This document shows, one piece after another, positions 19,924 through 29,869 of a stretch of 38,388 bases of DNA; the stretch's first letter is position 1; each line of letters opens with the position of its first letter. This stretch comes from Asparagopsis taxiformis. Taxonomy: Eukaryota; Rhodophyta; Florideophyceae; Bonnemaisoniales; Bonnemaisoniaceae. Made by a program: the position numbers and the translations under genes. The notes below the pieces were generated by a model. The model was given only the letters and a program-made list of their open reading frames with translations. It did not search any database and was not told the origin of the DNA. The stretch spans positions 1-38,388 of the forward strand of contig JALQPE010002177.1 of the NCBI GenBank assembly GCA_030407315.1. Reading direction: 5' to 3'.

Positions 19924-22900
19924 CTAGCCGTCGGAAAATTGTTCTTCCTCTTCGTCCCCACTATAATCAGGATCTCCCGGCAGAATAGGCATCACCGGGG
20001 CCCCACTCGGTGTGTGCATTATATCCTTGCGAGGTTCTGTCGTCTTCATCCGCATCATTCCGAGCTGCCCTGTCTTCGGCCTACGATCTTTCTTGACCGG
20101 GATGGGAACAACTGTCTTGTGGCGAACATTGACAGGTGCCGGTTGACTTTGCCTGGCAGACCGGCGCGGAGCATTGGGGATTACTTCTTCTTCGAATCCC
20201 AACCGCCTGATGAAACCAAACGAAACATTGTCGGGAATCGGATACGACGCATTCCTGAAATACGTGTGATACCTCGTTGTCGTGTGTGACACAACTCTGT
20301 CGACATGCCCTGCCCCGGCATGTTGTACATGGCCGTGACCGATGAAGACTGAACGTGGCGGAACGATTACCTTCTTCAGCTTCATCGTCTTGGCGTACAT
20401 ATCTAATTCCAGCGCTTTGGAAAAGACGTACTTGTGGGACCCTGGACACACCCAGATAGGGAATGGGTCATCTCCGTTGGCAATAACAAAGTAACCCGGA
20501 AGTTGATCTTTGCGGTCGCGAGGAGGAACAGGGAAATCATTGTGTGGGACCTGCCGAGGACACCCCTTTCCCGTTATCAAAAACCGTCCCCCAGATGCCG
20601 GCATGACAAGTTTTTCTCCCGGTAAACCGCACTCCTCCAGCCCTATCAGCCGGACAAGGATTCCCAACCACACATCCAGCAGGGCTCGCCGCGTCACAAA
20701 CTTGAACCGGTCGATATGCGTCTCATCGTTCTCGGCATAGTCAACCAGGCAGTGGCGCGTAGACGTGAAGCGAGCCCTCCCCTCATTCCGGTTCTTCTCA
20801 TCTGTTTCATCGTCCCCCGTATTGACAATAGGACTCCACAGCTGCCGGTTCCCAGGGTCCTTGTGCACCTCCTCCCCCTCCCATGTTCCCAAGAAGTACC
20901 GAAACAATTCCTGGTTAGGAATTTCTTCCATGAGACCCAAGTCAAATGGGAACTTGTCCGACGCATCGAGGTAGCTTACATCCGCGAAATTGTGCATCAC
21001 CGTATACCCTCGCTCGTTGATTTCCGTTCGGCAATTGTGGAAGTACGCCATACCAGTGCCGGCCTCATACGAATCCTTCCAGCTTGTAGACATTCGCGCA
21101 ACCTGGGCGAAGTCCAGCCTCGAGGGTAGAAACGTCGATGTAGGCTCACACATCGCCTTGGCAGCCATCTTCCACGCTGCGAAAAACATCGGATAGATGG
21201 TGTCGATCTCAAAACAAGATGACGAGCCCGATGTTGTTCCGGAATATGCAGCCCCTCAAACACAGGGTCCATCGCCACTTGCTTCAAATACCTCACCTCT
21301 CTGCCCTCCTCATCGATTTCCACACTCTCCAATAACAACCTGAGCTCAATCGGGGGCAGACAGCCAACCCTCACCGATGCGATGACGTCCGCGGGACGCT
21401 GCGCCAGATGATGCCCTTCGGCTCGGTCTTTGACTTCGAAATCGTCAGGAAGAGATGGCATACGGTCGTCGAACAGGAGGTCGTGTTCAGAAGGAGAGTC
21501 ACGAACGATGTAACCGTCTTCATCGACTTCCACTCCTTCCGGAACAGTGAATGTAATTGTCACTTCGCGGACCCCCTTGCTTTCGACTTGGCCCTCGTCT
21601 GCACCGTTTTTGTCTTCCTCGTCCGAAGCGGTATGGACAGATTCTTGGTTGGAGGGAGTCGCACCAGCACGTTGGTTATCTTGGGGGACAATCTCAACGG
21701 CAGAATCGGGGGAACGGGCGGAGTCTTCGTCAACCTCATCACCGGAAGCAGTGGCTTGTTGTTGATCGGTGGGTTTATCAACAACGGCCTGCTCTTCTTC
21801 CCCGGCGGATTGTTGTACCACAACCGGCTCTTCTTCCTCGAGGCGTGTGCTCCCCGTCGAGCGAAGTCGCTGTGAACGGCGGCGGATGCCATGCGAAGCA
21901 GGCTCATGTTCGACATTCCGCTGCTTCTTGTGAGTGAGTCTCACATTGGCAGCAGAAGGGCGGCGTTTGCGTCGAGCCTTAGTCTTCTTCTTCAATGTCG
22001 GATTGAAAAACTCTTTCAAGTTCGTTTCCAAATCCTGTAAACGCGTGGTTCTCCGTCGCATTCGAACCTCACTGCTCCGGTCGTCCCCTCTATACATTGC
22101 AATGGCATTGGTGAGATGCCATTGCAACTCCTTCGGCTGCTTAACCGACCCAATTGCCATCTCTGTGCTCAGAAATGACTTGCGCATAATACTCTTTGGG
22201 CGCCCATACGCAGCGTACAGAGAATTTGCTATTGCAGTCACGCGACGGACGTATGTATAGAAGTCGTTCACGTCAAAGCGTCCATCCGGACGTCCACCAT
22301 GAGCAGGGTTCAAGTACTCCGAAAGACCACGCAAGACGAAGACAAAGTTTTCTTCCAGCAACTCGCGCACTATCTTGTGGTCCAGGTGCGTTATCCCAAT
22401 CTCGTTGCGGCGCTCAGAATTGTTCAGCTCACGCAACACTTCGTCGAGAACAGGATGCTTCAGCGTTGCTATAGCCAAACGCGTCCACCGCCGGGCCGTG
22501 TTCGTTGAATTCATCATCCCCATGAACTGCGCCTCGAACAATGTTCGGATGACATCAGACTCACGCAAGTCGCCAGCGTTTTCCACGTTATTTGCAACAG
22601 CAATCGTACGGATGAACTGCTGGATGGACGACAAGATTCGAACCAGGGAGCGCTCCGTCAGTTGCGTCCCAGTCGTATGGTTCGACTCTGCACTCTTGTG
22701 GATGATCTCATGAGGCTGAAGATCACTGTCGTCCTTGCGGCGAAGGTAGTACACATCCAGAGGCTGAGTAACCCAGCGCAAGCGGTTTGCGTCCTGTGGC
22801 AGCTTGGTTCTGTGCATACGGGTGAGGCGCGTGAAGTCATCCGCAATGCTATGCATAGCATTGAGACGATGCAGTCCGTCGATCACGGTCACGTTCGCAT

Positions 22901-23848
22901 TGGCATGGAATTTGCCATTCTGGAACAGACGCGTGTCGGCGGACAGATGCGTGTTCTGCGACCTCAGCACCGTCACAGTGATACGCGAAGAGCTCACATA
23001 CCCCACAGCCAACATATTGTTGCGCAGGTCCTCCACGTGGTCTTCTTTCACATCCCGAAGGGTCACGGCCGGTTCCACTAGCTGCCTCACCAACACAGTC
23101 GCTCCTTCTCCGACGTAATCCGACGTCACAAACTTGGGCACCGTAATTTGCGTCCCCTGCTGCTCACGAATGCTTTCCGCCACCTCCGGTTCGTCGTCCA
23201 CCTCGGTTACGTCCTGCGTAGTAGCTTCGGTGACGTTGGAGCGAGCAGGGTGCTTCGTGCCTCCACTGGAGGCTCTGCAGAGCGAGCAGGGCGCTTCGTG
23301 CCTCCCGAAACCGGGACGGAGCGTGCTGGATGCTTCGTACCCCCCGAACCAGTGATTTCGCCTGCCGGACCGGTACTGGGCATCCGTCCCGAGCTGGCCT
23401 GGTTCGTCGCTGCGTTGAAGTTTGACGCTGCAGCAGGGGTACGAATGTCGCTAGGGCCATCCTCCGCAGCGGGGCGCATCATCCGAGTATCCCAAGGGTA
23501 AAACGCCGCGGCGTATGCTCCACCCATCGTCTCCGGCGGTCCCTCGGCGCCATCAAACATGTACGGGAACGGGAGGTCCTTGAACTTGTCCTTAGTCGCA
23601 ATGTTGCGCACGACGATATAGTCCGCCTCGTCGGTTTCCGGCAGCTTGTGGTTGTGCAGCGTGCGCGGAAGGCCAACATCGCCACCAGCAGTGCTCACCG
23701 AAGCCGTCCCAATATGCACAGCCGCACCGTCCACGTCCGCAAACAAATTGACATCGACGCCGCGCTTGAGTCCGCGCGACTCCGCTGACGCGCTCACTTG
23801 ATCGCCGCAAACCGTTGAAAACAAACTGCTGAAATGCGTATCCGCCAT
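19924..23848 (-). CDS. Gene A: ParB-like domain fused to 2OG-Fe(II) dioxygenase (two apparent frame breaks)
   Basis: Likely one ~1,308-residue protein from the ATG at 23,848 (context ACCATGG). Order: residues 1-215 unknown, ending in three SGGTK(H/R)PARS-type repeats; ~260-335 a ParB/sulfiredoxin-fold-like domain (LRDVKEDHVEDLRNNML, then VIDGLHRLNAM as box II near 22,877); an all-helical segment; a basic then acidic disordered linker; ~1,000-1,210 a double-stranded beta-helix dioxygenase with HxD in QVPHNDF (20,544), PGSHKY, distal His in GHVQHAG (20,322) and the 2OG-binding Arg in TTTRYH; a basic tail ending in an acidic cluster. The frame breaks near 23,265 and at 21,211-21,214 (T4 on the coding strand), each needing one extra base; the third SGGTKHPARS repeat lies in the shifted frame, strong proof of continuity. 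A role in oxidising modified bases (TET/JBP-like) is suggested by context, not shown. PhyH-type oxygenases are an alternative. Confidence 0.75.
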
Positions 23849-24193
23849 GGTTGTTGAGTTGGAAAGGAAAAGAGATGGTTGACGTTGACGTATTGGAGTG
23901 ATGTGGATGGTAGGTTTCACGTTAAGTTGAAGAATGGTCGTGAACGCCAATCGCTGGAAATAATAACACAATAGAACCGAAATTTTGTTAGGTACACACC
24001 TATCGTGACCGCTGGAATGCAAGAGAGGCAATCGAGATGTGAGTGTCCGTTCGGAACGGGCCCGAGTCGGGCTCTCGAAACCTGACGAGGTGGCGTGAAG
24101 CAGGCAGTGTCCTTGATGTGTAATGTGTTAAAATTACAGCTGTCAAGCTAGGCGGCTTTTGGGGCGGCTGCGAGCACCCCTTTATCCGGGGAA
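23849..24193. promoter_or_regulatory. Divergent intergenic region, gene A side
   Basis: Upstream of the gene A ATG. No clear TATA box is seen. Positions ~24,134-24,193 hold an extension of the interspersed repeat (ATTACAGCTGTC, GCGAGCACCCCT) that is also found, inverted, at ~29,640-29,690 beside copy 4. Confidence 0.4.
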
Positions 24194-24360
24194 CACCCTG
24201 ATTTGAGTTAAAATTTGGGCTATTCTCAAAAACATGCACATGTGAACATGTTTTTGAGATGGGGGTGTGCCGTACGGCACAATCGACCCGCTGAAATCAA
24301 GGTTTTTTACAATATTTTGCTGCCCGAAATTCTACAATTTCTGGGCTGGCCAGTAATGCA
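24194..24360 (+). repeat. ~200 bp interspersed repeat, copy 2 (3'-truncated)
   Basis: Same core as copy 1, from CCTGATTTGAGTTAAAATTT through the hairpin and GTGCCGTACGGCAC to CTGGGCTGGCCAGTAATGCA, where it stops. It lacks the GGACATCC-containing 3' end. Confidence 0.8.
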
Positions 24361-24896
24361 ATAGCTATCTGCTCTAAACCGATTCTAACAAGCAGAAAGA
24401 ATCCTCTCCATGACGATGCTCTCGAATTGAGTGCAATGCAACGGACTCCCTCCAAGAGAACGACAAAGCATCGTCTTTTCCAAGGCATTTCCGTACGAAA
24501 AATAATCGAAAAACATATTTGACTTTAACCTAACAGTTATCGCGAGCACCGTACTCAGCTATATTTCCTCTGTAATTTCCTTCCTCCAACCAATCAATAG
24601 CCGCTTGGTCACAGGCTTAAAAGCCTTCCACTATCTGTCCTATCCATCGAAGACCCTCGGAGGGTTCGATCCAGGCCTTGATCACCCATGATGGGTGTGC
24701 AACCCGAGAAAATGAAAATGGAACATATTGCGACAGGGACGAGATATCATTCAATGAAAGAGAAGTTCTCTTTCGTTTACTTTTTTCTAACAAGATTCTA
24801 AACGTCTACAAACCCTATGTCGTCCGTCCGTTTTCATCCCGGAGAGATGTGGATGTGAGGTAAGACGCAGTGGTGATGTTGTGTTGATTCCCACAG
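24361..24896. other. Noncoding stretch between repeats
   Basis: AT-richer than its surroundings, with only short ORFs and no family motif. A short B-box-like GGTTCGATCC at about 24,664 has no matching tRNA fold around it. Confidence 0.4.
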
Positions 24897-25220
24897 ACGG
24901 AGGTGGAGGAGGTGGCTACGGAGGAAGCCTGGAGAACTTCTCCGGTACTGACATCTCACATGTTGAGAACATGTGAGATGTCAGTACCCATGGATGAGAA
25001 GAAACACATGTTCAGGTCCGGTTCGGATATTCTTTCCATTAACGGAGGTGGAGGAGGCTATGGTGGAAGCCTGGAGAACATGTGAGATGTCAGTACCCAT
25101 GGATCACAAGAAGAACATGTTGAGGTGCGGTTCGGATATTCTTTCCATTAACGGAGGTGGTGGAGGAGGCTATGGTGGAAGCCTGGAGAAGAATAGAGTA
25201 GTCCTATACCCATGGATCAC
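24897..25220 (+). repeat. Three-unit tandem repeat (~109-145 bp units)
   Basis: Units start ACGGAGGTGG at 24,897, 25,042 and 25,151. They share GGTGGAAGCCTGGAGAA, ATGTGAGATGTCAGTACCCA and GATATTCTTTCCATTAACGG. Unit lengths differ by amounts that are not multiples of three and frames change between units, so this is not a coding repeat. It lies midway between the divergent genes A and B. Confidence 0.8.
24944..24988. other. Perfect 21 bp stem hairpin with 3-base loop
   Basis: Left arm begins GGTACTGACATCTCACATG (24,944-24,964), loop GAG (24,965-24,967), right arm ends TGTGAGATGTCAGTACC (24,968-24,988). All 21 pairs match. The right-arm sequence recurs without the left arm in unit 2 near 25,078-25,098. 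Confidence 0.85.
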
Positions 25221-25486
25221 AAGAAGACGTTGTTGGGCTCCTTTTCGAAGCCCATTCGTCTCTTGAATAAATTTAGCACCCAAATCATATACGATTGCCG
25301 AGTTGACACCCCGTATGTCTCGTTGGTAGAAATAGCAGGGGTTCCACCACTCAGCTGGCGGGAAGTAGTTACTGATTATATGAGATATGGCTTAGCTCCC
25401 GCCAAAACCGATAGCTCTGGGCTCAGGTTCTCCAAATGTGGTTATACGAATGTGTTCTGACAATGCTAGAAGACGAATATCTGCAT

Positions 25487-25667
25487 CCTGATTTGAATTA
25501 AAATTTGGGCTATTCTCAAAAACATGCACATGTGAACATGTTTTTGAGATGGGGATGTGCCGTACGGCACAATCGACCGCCGAAATCGATGTTTTTTGCA
25601 ATATTTTTTCTGCCCGAAATTGTAGAATTTCTGGTCTGGCCAGCAATGCATCTGAGCTGGACATCCC
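25487..25667 (+). repeat. ~200 bp interspersed repeat, copy 3 (3'-truncated)
   Basis: Runs from CCTGATTTGAATTAAAATTT to GAGCTGGACATCC, then diverges. It includes the hairpin and the GTGCCGTACGGCAC palindrome. It lies about 350 bp upstream of gene B in the same orientation as copies 1 and 2. Confidence 0.8.
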
Positions 25668-26016
25668 CATGTCCAGTGGCCGTCCGGATGTCGCTCACCT
25701 GGTAAGCGTGATGCACCTGTGACAACCTATGTGACTGCAGTCACAGCCGCCATGGCGGCCGTGCAGTACAACACTCAAAGACAGGGAATCACAATCTTTT
25801 TAAAATTTTTCTCTACCACGTATCCGTCACAACTTATTACCTACACCGGTTACGGGTTTCAAGACCTTTCCAGTGCTGTGTACCCGTATACTCTGTTCCG
25901 TTCGATATCAACCAGTGTTCCTCACGAAAGAGTGCAAACGTCACGAGATACGTCGTCAAATTTGACTGTCTCGCCGAGCGGTCGCCATCCTGTACCGAAT
26001 TTCCACTCATTCCATT
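25668..26016 (+). promoter_or_regulatory. Upstream region of gene B
   Basis: Between copy 3 and the gene B ATG. It contains a T/A-rich stretch near 25,795-25,815 (CTTTTTAAAATTTTT) that could serve as a TATA-like element about 200 bp upstream of the ATG. No other motif is seen. Confidence 0.3.
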
Positions 26017-29000
26017 ATGACGAATAAGCGCAGGCGCAACAGCAATCCGATCGTTGACGACGCAACCGTGCCAATTCTGCGCGAACCCGCTAGCCCTTGG
26101 GAGGATTCTAGTGACATGGGTACACGTCGAAACGTAGGTCGCGCCGCCCGCGAAACTACTCTCGCTGGCAAAGACTTCCTCCGCCTCTTGCTGGATTTAT
26201 TCGCCCACTCAAGTTTCGCAGACTTGACGGACAAGCCGGGAGGTTTCACATACGCGGACCTTGGCGCTTGGGTTGCGCAGGGCACGGAAGAACAATTTCT
26301 GGCGCTGCAAGGTCGACTCAGCATGGCCTTCAGCGGTCGTTCGAAGAATGCTGGAGTCGAGGCGGATGTTGCCGAAATCGTCATGGCAGAGATGAACGTT
26401 GAGCGAGCCAAGCAGATTGTTCGTCTGGCATTACCGATTGCCGAGTTTTCAAGACAGGATGAGCGTATCGGGCAATGGGTTGAGCACTGCATCCTTTCTG
26501 GGATCGTGCCGCAGACCTTCCTTATTGGATGTAACATGCTTCCTTCGCCACTACAGGCGCCGCAGCGCGGGGAACCAAGCGCCTTCGTTCTTGCTCCACC
26601 GGAAACGTTCGAGGTATTGATGTATTTCCAAGCGTTGTCTATCATCCGAAATCACAACAAGAACCTGCCGCGTCGCCGAATAGGCGACGCGGCCGAAGAG
26701 GGGAACGAAGCCGCACGCGTCCCAGCCCATCGGAAAAGCACTAATCGAGCTTGTTACGTGGTTCAAGTTTTATACCATGCTTGGACCGATGTGGCCTTCG
26801 CCGCAAAGTTTTCCAGCTTCGAAGAGTTGATGGCGCCGTACATCATTTTCGACAGCAGTGAGCATTGGTTTGACGTGCTCGATGAAGGTCTATTCGCACC
26901 GATGGAGCAGAAGCTAGATCTCTACCACGACAAAGCTCCCCTATCTCATCCTGATGGATATGGTGGAAAAGTAGAGACAAGAACCAGTGCGCAGCACAGT
27001 GCATTTAGGGACCTTGTGAGGAAGTTCTTCGACCGGTTGCAGTTTCTTATCGTCAACCCGGACCTGTACACCTGGCCGGAGTCCGACCGCTGGGGGCGCT
27101 GGAAATATACTTGTCAAGCGGAAATCCGGACAAGCTGCCAGCGTACTTTGACACCCTCGACGAAGACGTTATGGCTGTCCTCCGCCCGGCACCACAAGCC
27201 GCGGACGCAGAAAAGGTCCCCAAGCCGGTTGATGACACTCCCACTCGTCGCAACACAGGAGGGAGAGGTTTGGTTCCGTCGACAAGACACACAACCAGGC
27301 TTCAACTTGGACCTGGGAGGACCAGTCTTACTGCCCAAGGGCCGTCTCCCCCGTCACCGTCACCCCATGCGACAGAAGAGCAGGAAAGTGAAGGGCAGGC
27401 TCTCGCAAAGGACTTTCTTTCGAAAATGAGTCAGTATTGCCGGGTGTACGACGTCCCTTTCGAAGATTTGGTCAGTGCCGACGAGAGCCGAGAACACGTG
27501 CCCATCACGGGCAACGTTCAGCTCATTCTGACTGATCCGCCCTACAATGTTCGTCGTAAGAGGAACGATTCCAACTCTTCGTACGACAGGCTAACTGCAG
27601 AAGATATGCAGGCTAGCATCGAAGTGTTTGACGAGCTGTTGCGCCCCGGTGGCCACGGCATCGTGTTCTGCTCCGTTTTGCAGTTCTACGAATGGTTCCA
27701 TTACTTGGAAACGTACAAAGGACCGCAGTCAGAAGGCCCAACCGATGCTGCTGCCAGTGATGACGGGTCGGATGAAGAAGAGGTTACGTCCATGAATTCG
27801 GACTCCGAAGCATCGCAGCACAGTGGCGAAGAAAGTGCGGATGAGGAGGACGAGGAGGAGGAGGACGTCGTTCGGAATTCAGTTTTCTTCGTTGACGAGG
27901 TACCTCTGTTGTTTGTCCGACTACCTGGGCACCTCTATCAAATGCCGGGGCGGAAGAGGTACCAACGCATGAACATGGCAGAGGTCGCTATCCACTTCTG
28001 GAAGCGAGGTGTTCCGTTCAAGACCGGAAGCGAGATGGTGGCCTATAGGAACCACGGATACATGGACGGCACGTACCCGGCGTGGTGCAACGTCACCATC
28101 AATATGCCCGCCATCGATTCGAATGAGATGGTGTGGCGAACAAGGAGCACAACCGGTGCTACGGTCAGAGTTCGTGCAGAGCAGAAGAGCGTCGCTCTCA
28201 TGATGGAGTTGATCAGCCAGCATTCACAGCCTGGTGATATTGTTGTCGATCCATTCTCTGGCACTTTCGCAACGGGAAAAGCAGCTATGAGCTTGCCTGA
28301 GCACCGTGTTTTCGTCGGCAGTGACATGGACAAATTGTGTGTGGCACGATCGCTTCCAAAGCTGTGTGCAGTCATGTCACGTGTAATTCTTTCAAACAAC
28401 ACTGACATGAGGGTCACGACAGAAGCGAAACAGAGTGCTGAGAAGTTCTTGGCGTCCCCCTCTGTCACGATGCGTACACAGAGGGAACGCAGGATCATCG
28501 AACCCCCACCTGGCCTTCCCCTGTACCAGAGGTTCCCGAAATATATTCGGCAGTACCTCTGGCAGCTGTGCCCAGAGTCGATTGCGTCGCACGAGCACAT
28601 GGAAAAACCGGTACATTATTGGCCACCTTCCCTGCGCCGCTGGTTGCAAACTGAAAACCCTCGCGTGATGCGGGCACACGATTGTGTTGCGAAAAAATTG
28701 AGCGTTCGACCATCGCTGATTAAGCATCCAAATGCAGGAAGAGGGCTCTTCGCTGAACAGACATTTAATGTTGGCGACGAAGTATGTGCATACTACGGAA
28801 CTGTTGTGTACTCTGATATGAGCAAGGAGTCGATGAGGTTCGCGTACGGAGAGGGTCACATGGCGATAACGAAGGAAACATTCTTGATGTATGCCATCAA
28901 GCTGTATGCAACAGCGGAGGACGACGAAAACATCGAGCATCCAATTTGGATTGTTCCGGCTCCGTTCTGTTCGGCGCAGTTCATCAACGACCCGCGGTAT

Positions 29001-29210
29001 TTGCGAGGTGAGGACACTCCGGCGGAAGACACCAGGCGGATGGCCAACGTCGAGTTTGTCGAGAACTACAGCAGCGGTTCGACGGGGAAGAAGCTCAAGG
29101 CGAAGGACCTAGAAAATCCGAAGATCATTGTAGTACGTGCAATCCGCGATATCCGTCCGGGGCAGGAGCTCTACGTTCATTATGGGACAGCGTTTAGAGC
29201 ATGGAATTAG
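26017..29210 (+). CDS. Gene B: DPPY-type DNA methyltransferase fused to SET domain (one apparent frame break)
   Basis: One protein of ~1,064 residues if a single base is added in the G5 run at 27,092-27,096; the total length then becomes an exact multiple of three. Residues 1-~400 match no family I recognise. The methyltransferase follows with motif IV first (LILTDPPYNV, codons at 27,534-27,545, residue ~507) and the AdoMet-binding motif I second (IVVDPFSGTFATGKAAMS, residue ~744), the permuted order of beta-class N6-adenine/N4-cytosine enzymes of bacterial type. An acidic insert (~575-618) sits between them. Residues ~890-1,064 form a SET domain: GRGLFA, EVCAYYG, FINDP...NVEFV in place of the usual NHS motif, and IRPGQELYVHYG. 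Start context is ATTATGA. DPPY could mean 6mA or 4mC; the sequence does not decide. The gene is divergent from gene A, and the fusion suggests coupled DNA and histone methylation. Confidence 0.85.
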
Positions 29211-29241
29211 GGTCACGAAAGATGTTTTCATTTCGACTACA

Positions 29242-29247
29242 AATAAA
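29242..29247 (+). terminator. Poly(A) signal of gene B
   Basis: AATAAA begins 32 bases after the gene B stop codon, a normal position for eukaryotic 3'-end formation. Confidence 0.55.
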
Positions 29248-29424
29248 GCTACGTTCCAGAGTTGAAGTATATCATATAATGCAGCATGTCCAGCCACCAT
29301 TAGTCCAGGGTGAAACCTATTGAGCAGTACTCGCCTGTCAAAAACCAATCGTTCACACTCTAGGTGCACTTCGTCCGAGCAGTGAACCTGACTGCTTGGA
29401 TGCTGTTATGCGTGCAGATGCAAA

Positions 29425-29637
29425 ATACACGACCAAGTTGAAATGGACGCCCGGTGGATGTCCAGCTCAGTTGCATTGCTGTCCAGCCCAGAAATTCTAC
29501 AATTCAGGGCAGAAAAAAATATTGCAAAAAACATCGATTTCAGCGGGTCGATTGTGCCGTACGGCACACCCCCATCTCAAAAACATGTTCACATGTGCAT
29601 GTTTTTGAGAATAGCCCAAATTTTAATTCAAATCAGG
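29425..29637 (-). repeat. ~200 bp interspersed repeat, copy 4 (inverted)
   Basis: Full-length copy in the opposite orientation to copies 1-3, with both palindromes and the GGATGTCC-containing end. Similarity to copy 2 extends outward to ~29,690 (GGGGTGCTCGCGGCCTAGCT, ACAGCTGTAATT). With copy 1 it forms an inverted pair enclosing genes A and B. Confidence 0.85.
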
Positions 29638-29869
29638 ACGTCTTCCGGACATAGGGGTGCTCGCGGCCTAGCTCGACAGCTGTAATTGTACCTCATTAAA
29701 TACTGTTGATGACTGCCTACCGTATACAATCTGGGCTGTTGGCGTATTCTCCGGTACTTGACCTGACCTGAACGTTCATCGCAGACCGTTGTGGTTACCG
29801 ACACTATACAGCAATCTTTTTTGTATCTCGTGCAACTCAATCGTTCCATCGCTTCCGGGAAGCTTCATT

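Noticed and set aside
24650..24690. GGTTCGATCC, resembling a tRNA B box
   Set aside because: No acceptor, anticodon or D-arm pairing can be built around it and no A box lies at the right distance.
27085..27105. Programmed frameshift in gene B at the G5 run
   Set aside because: The register does not give an X XXY YYZ heptamer. A missing base in the homopolymer is simpler.
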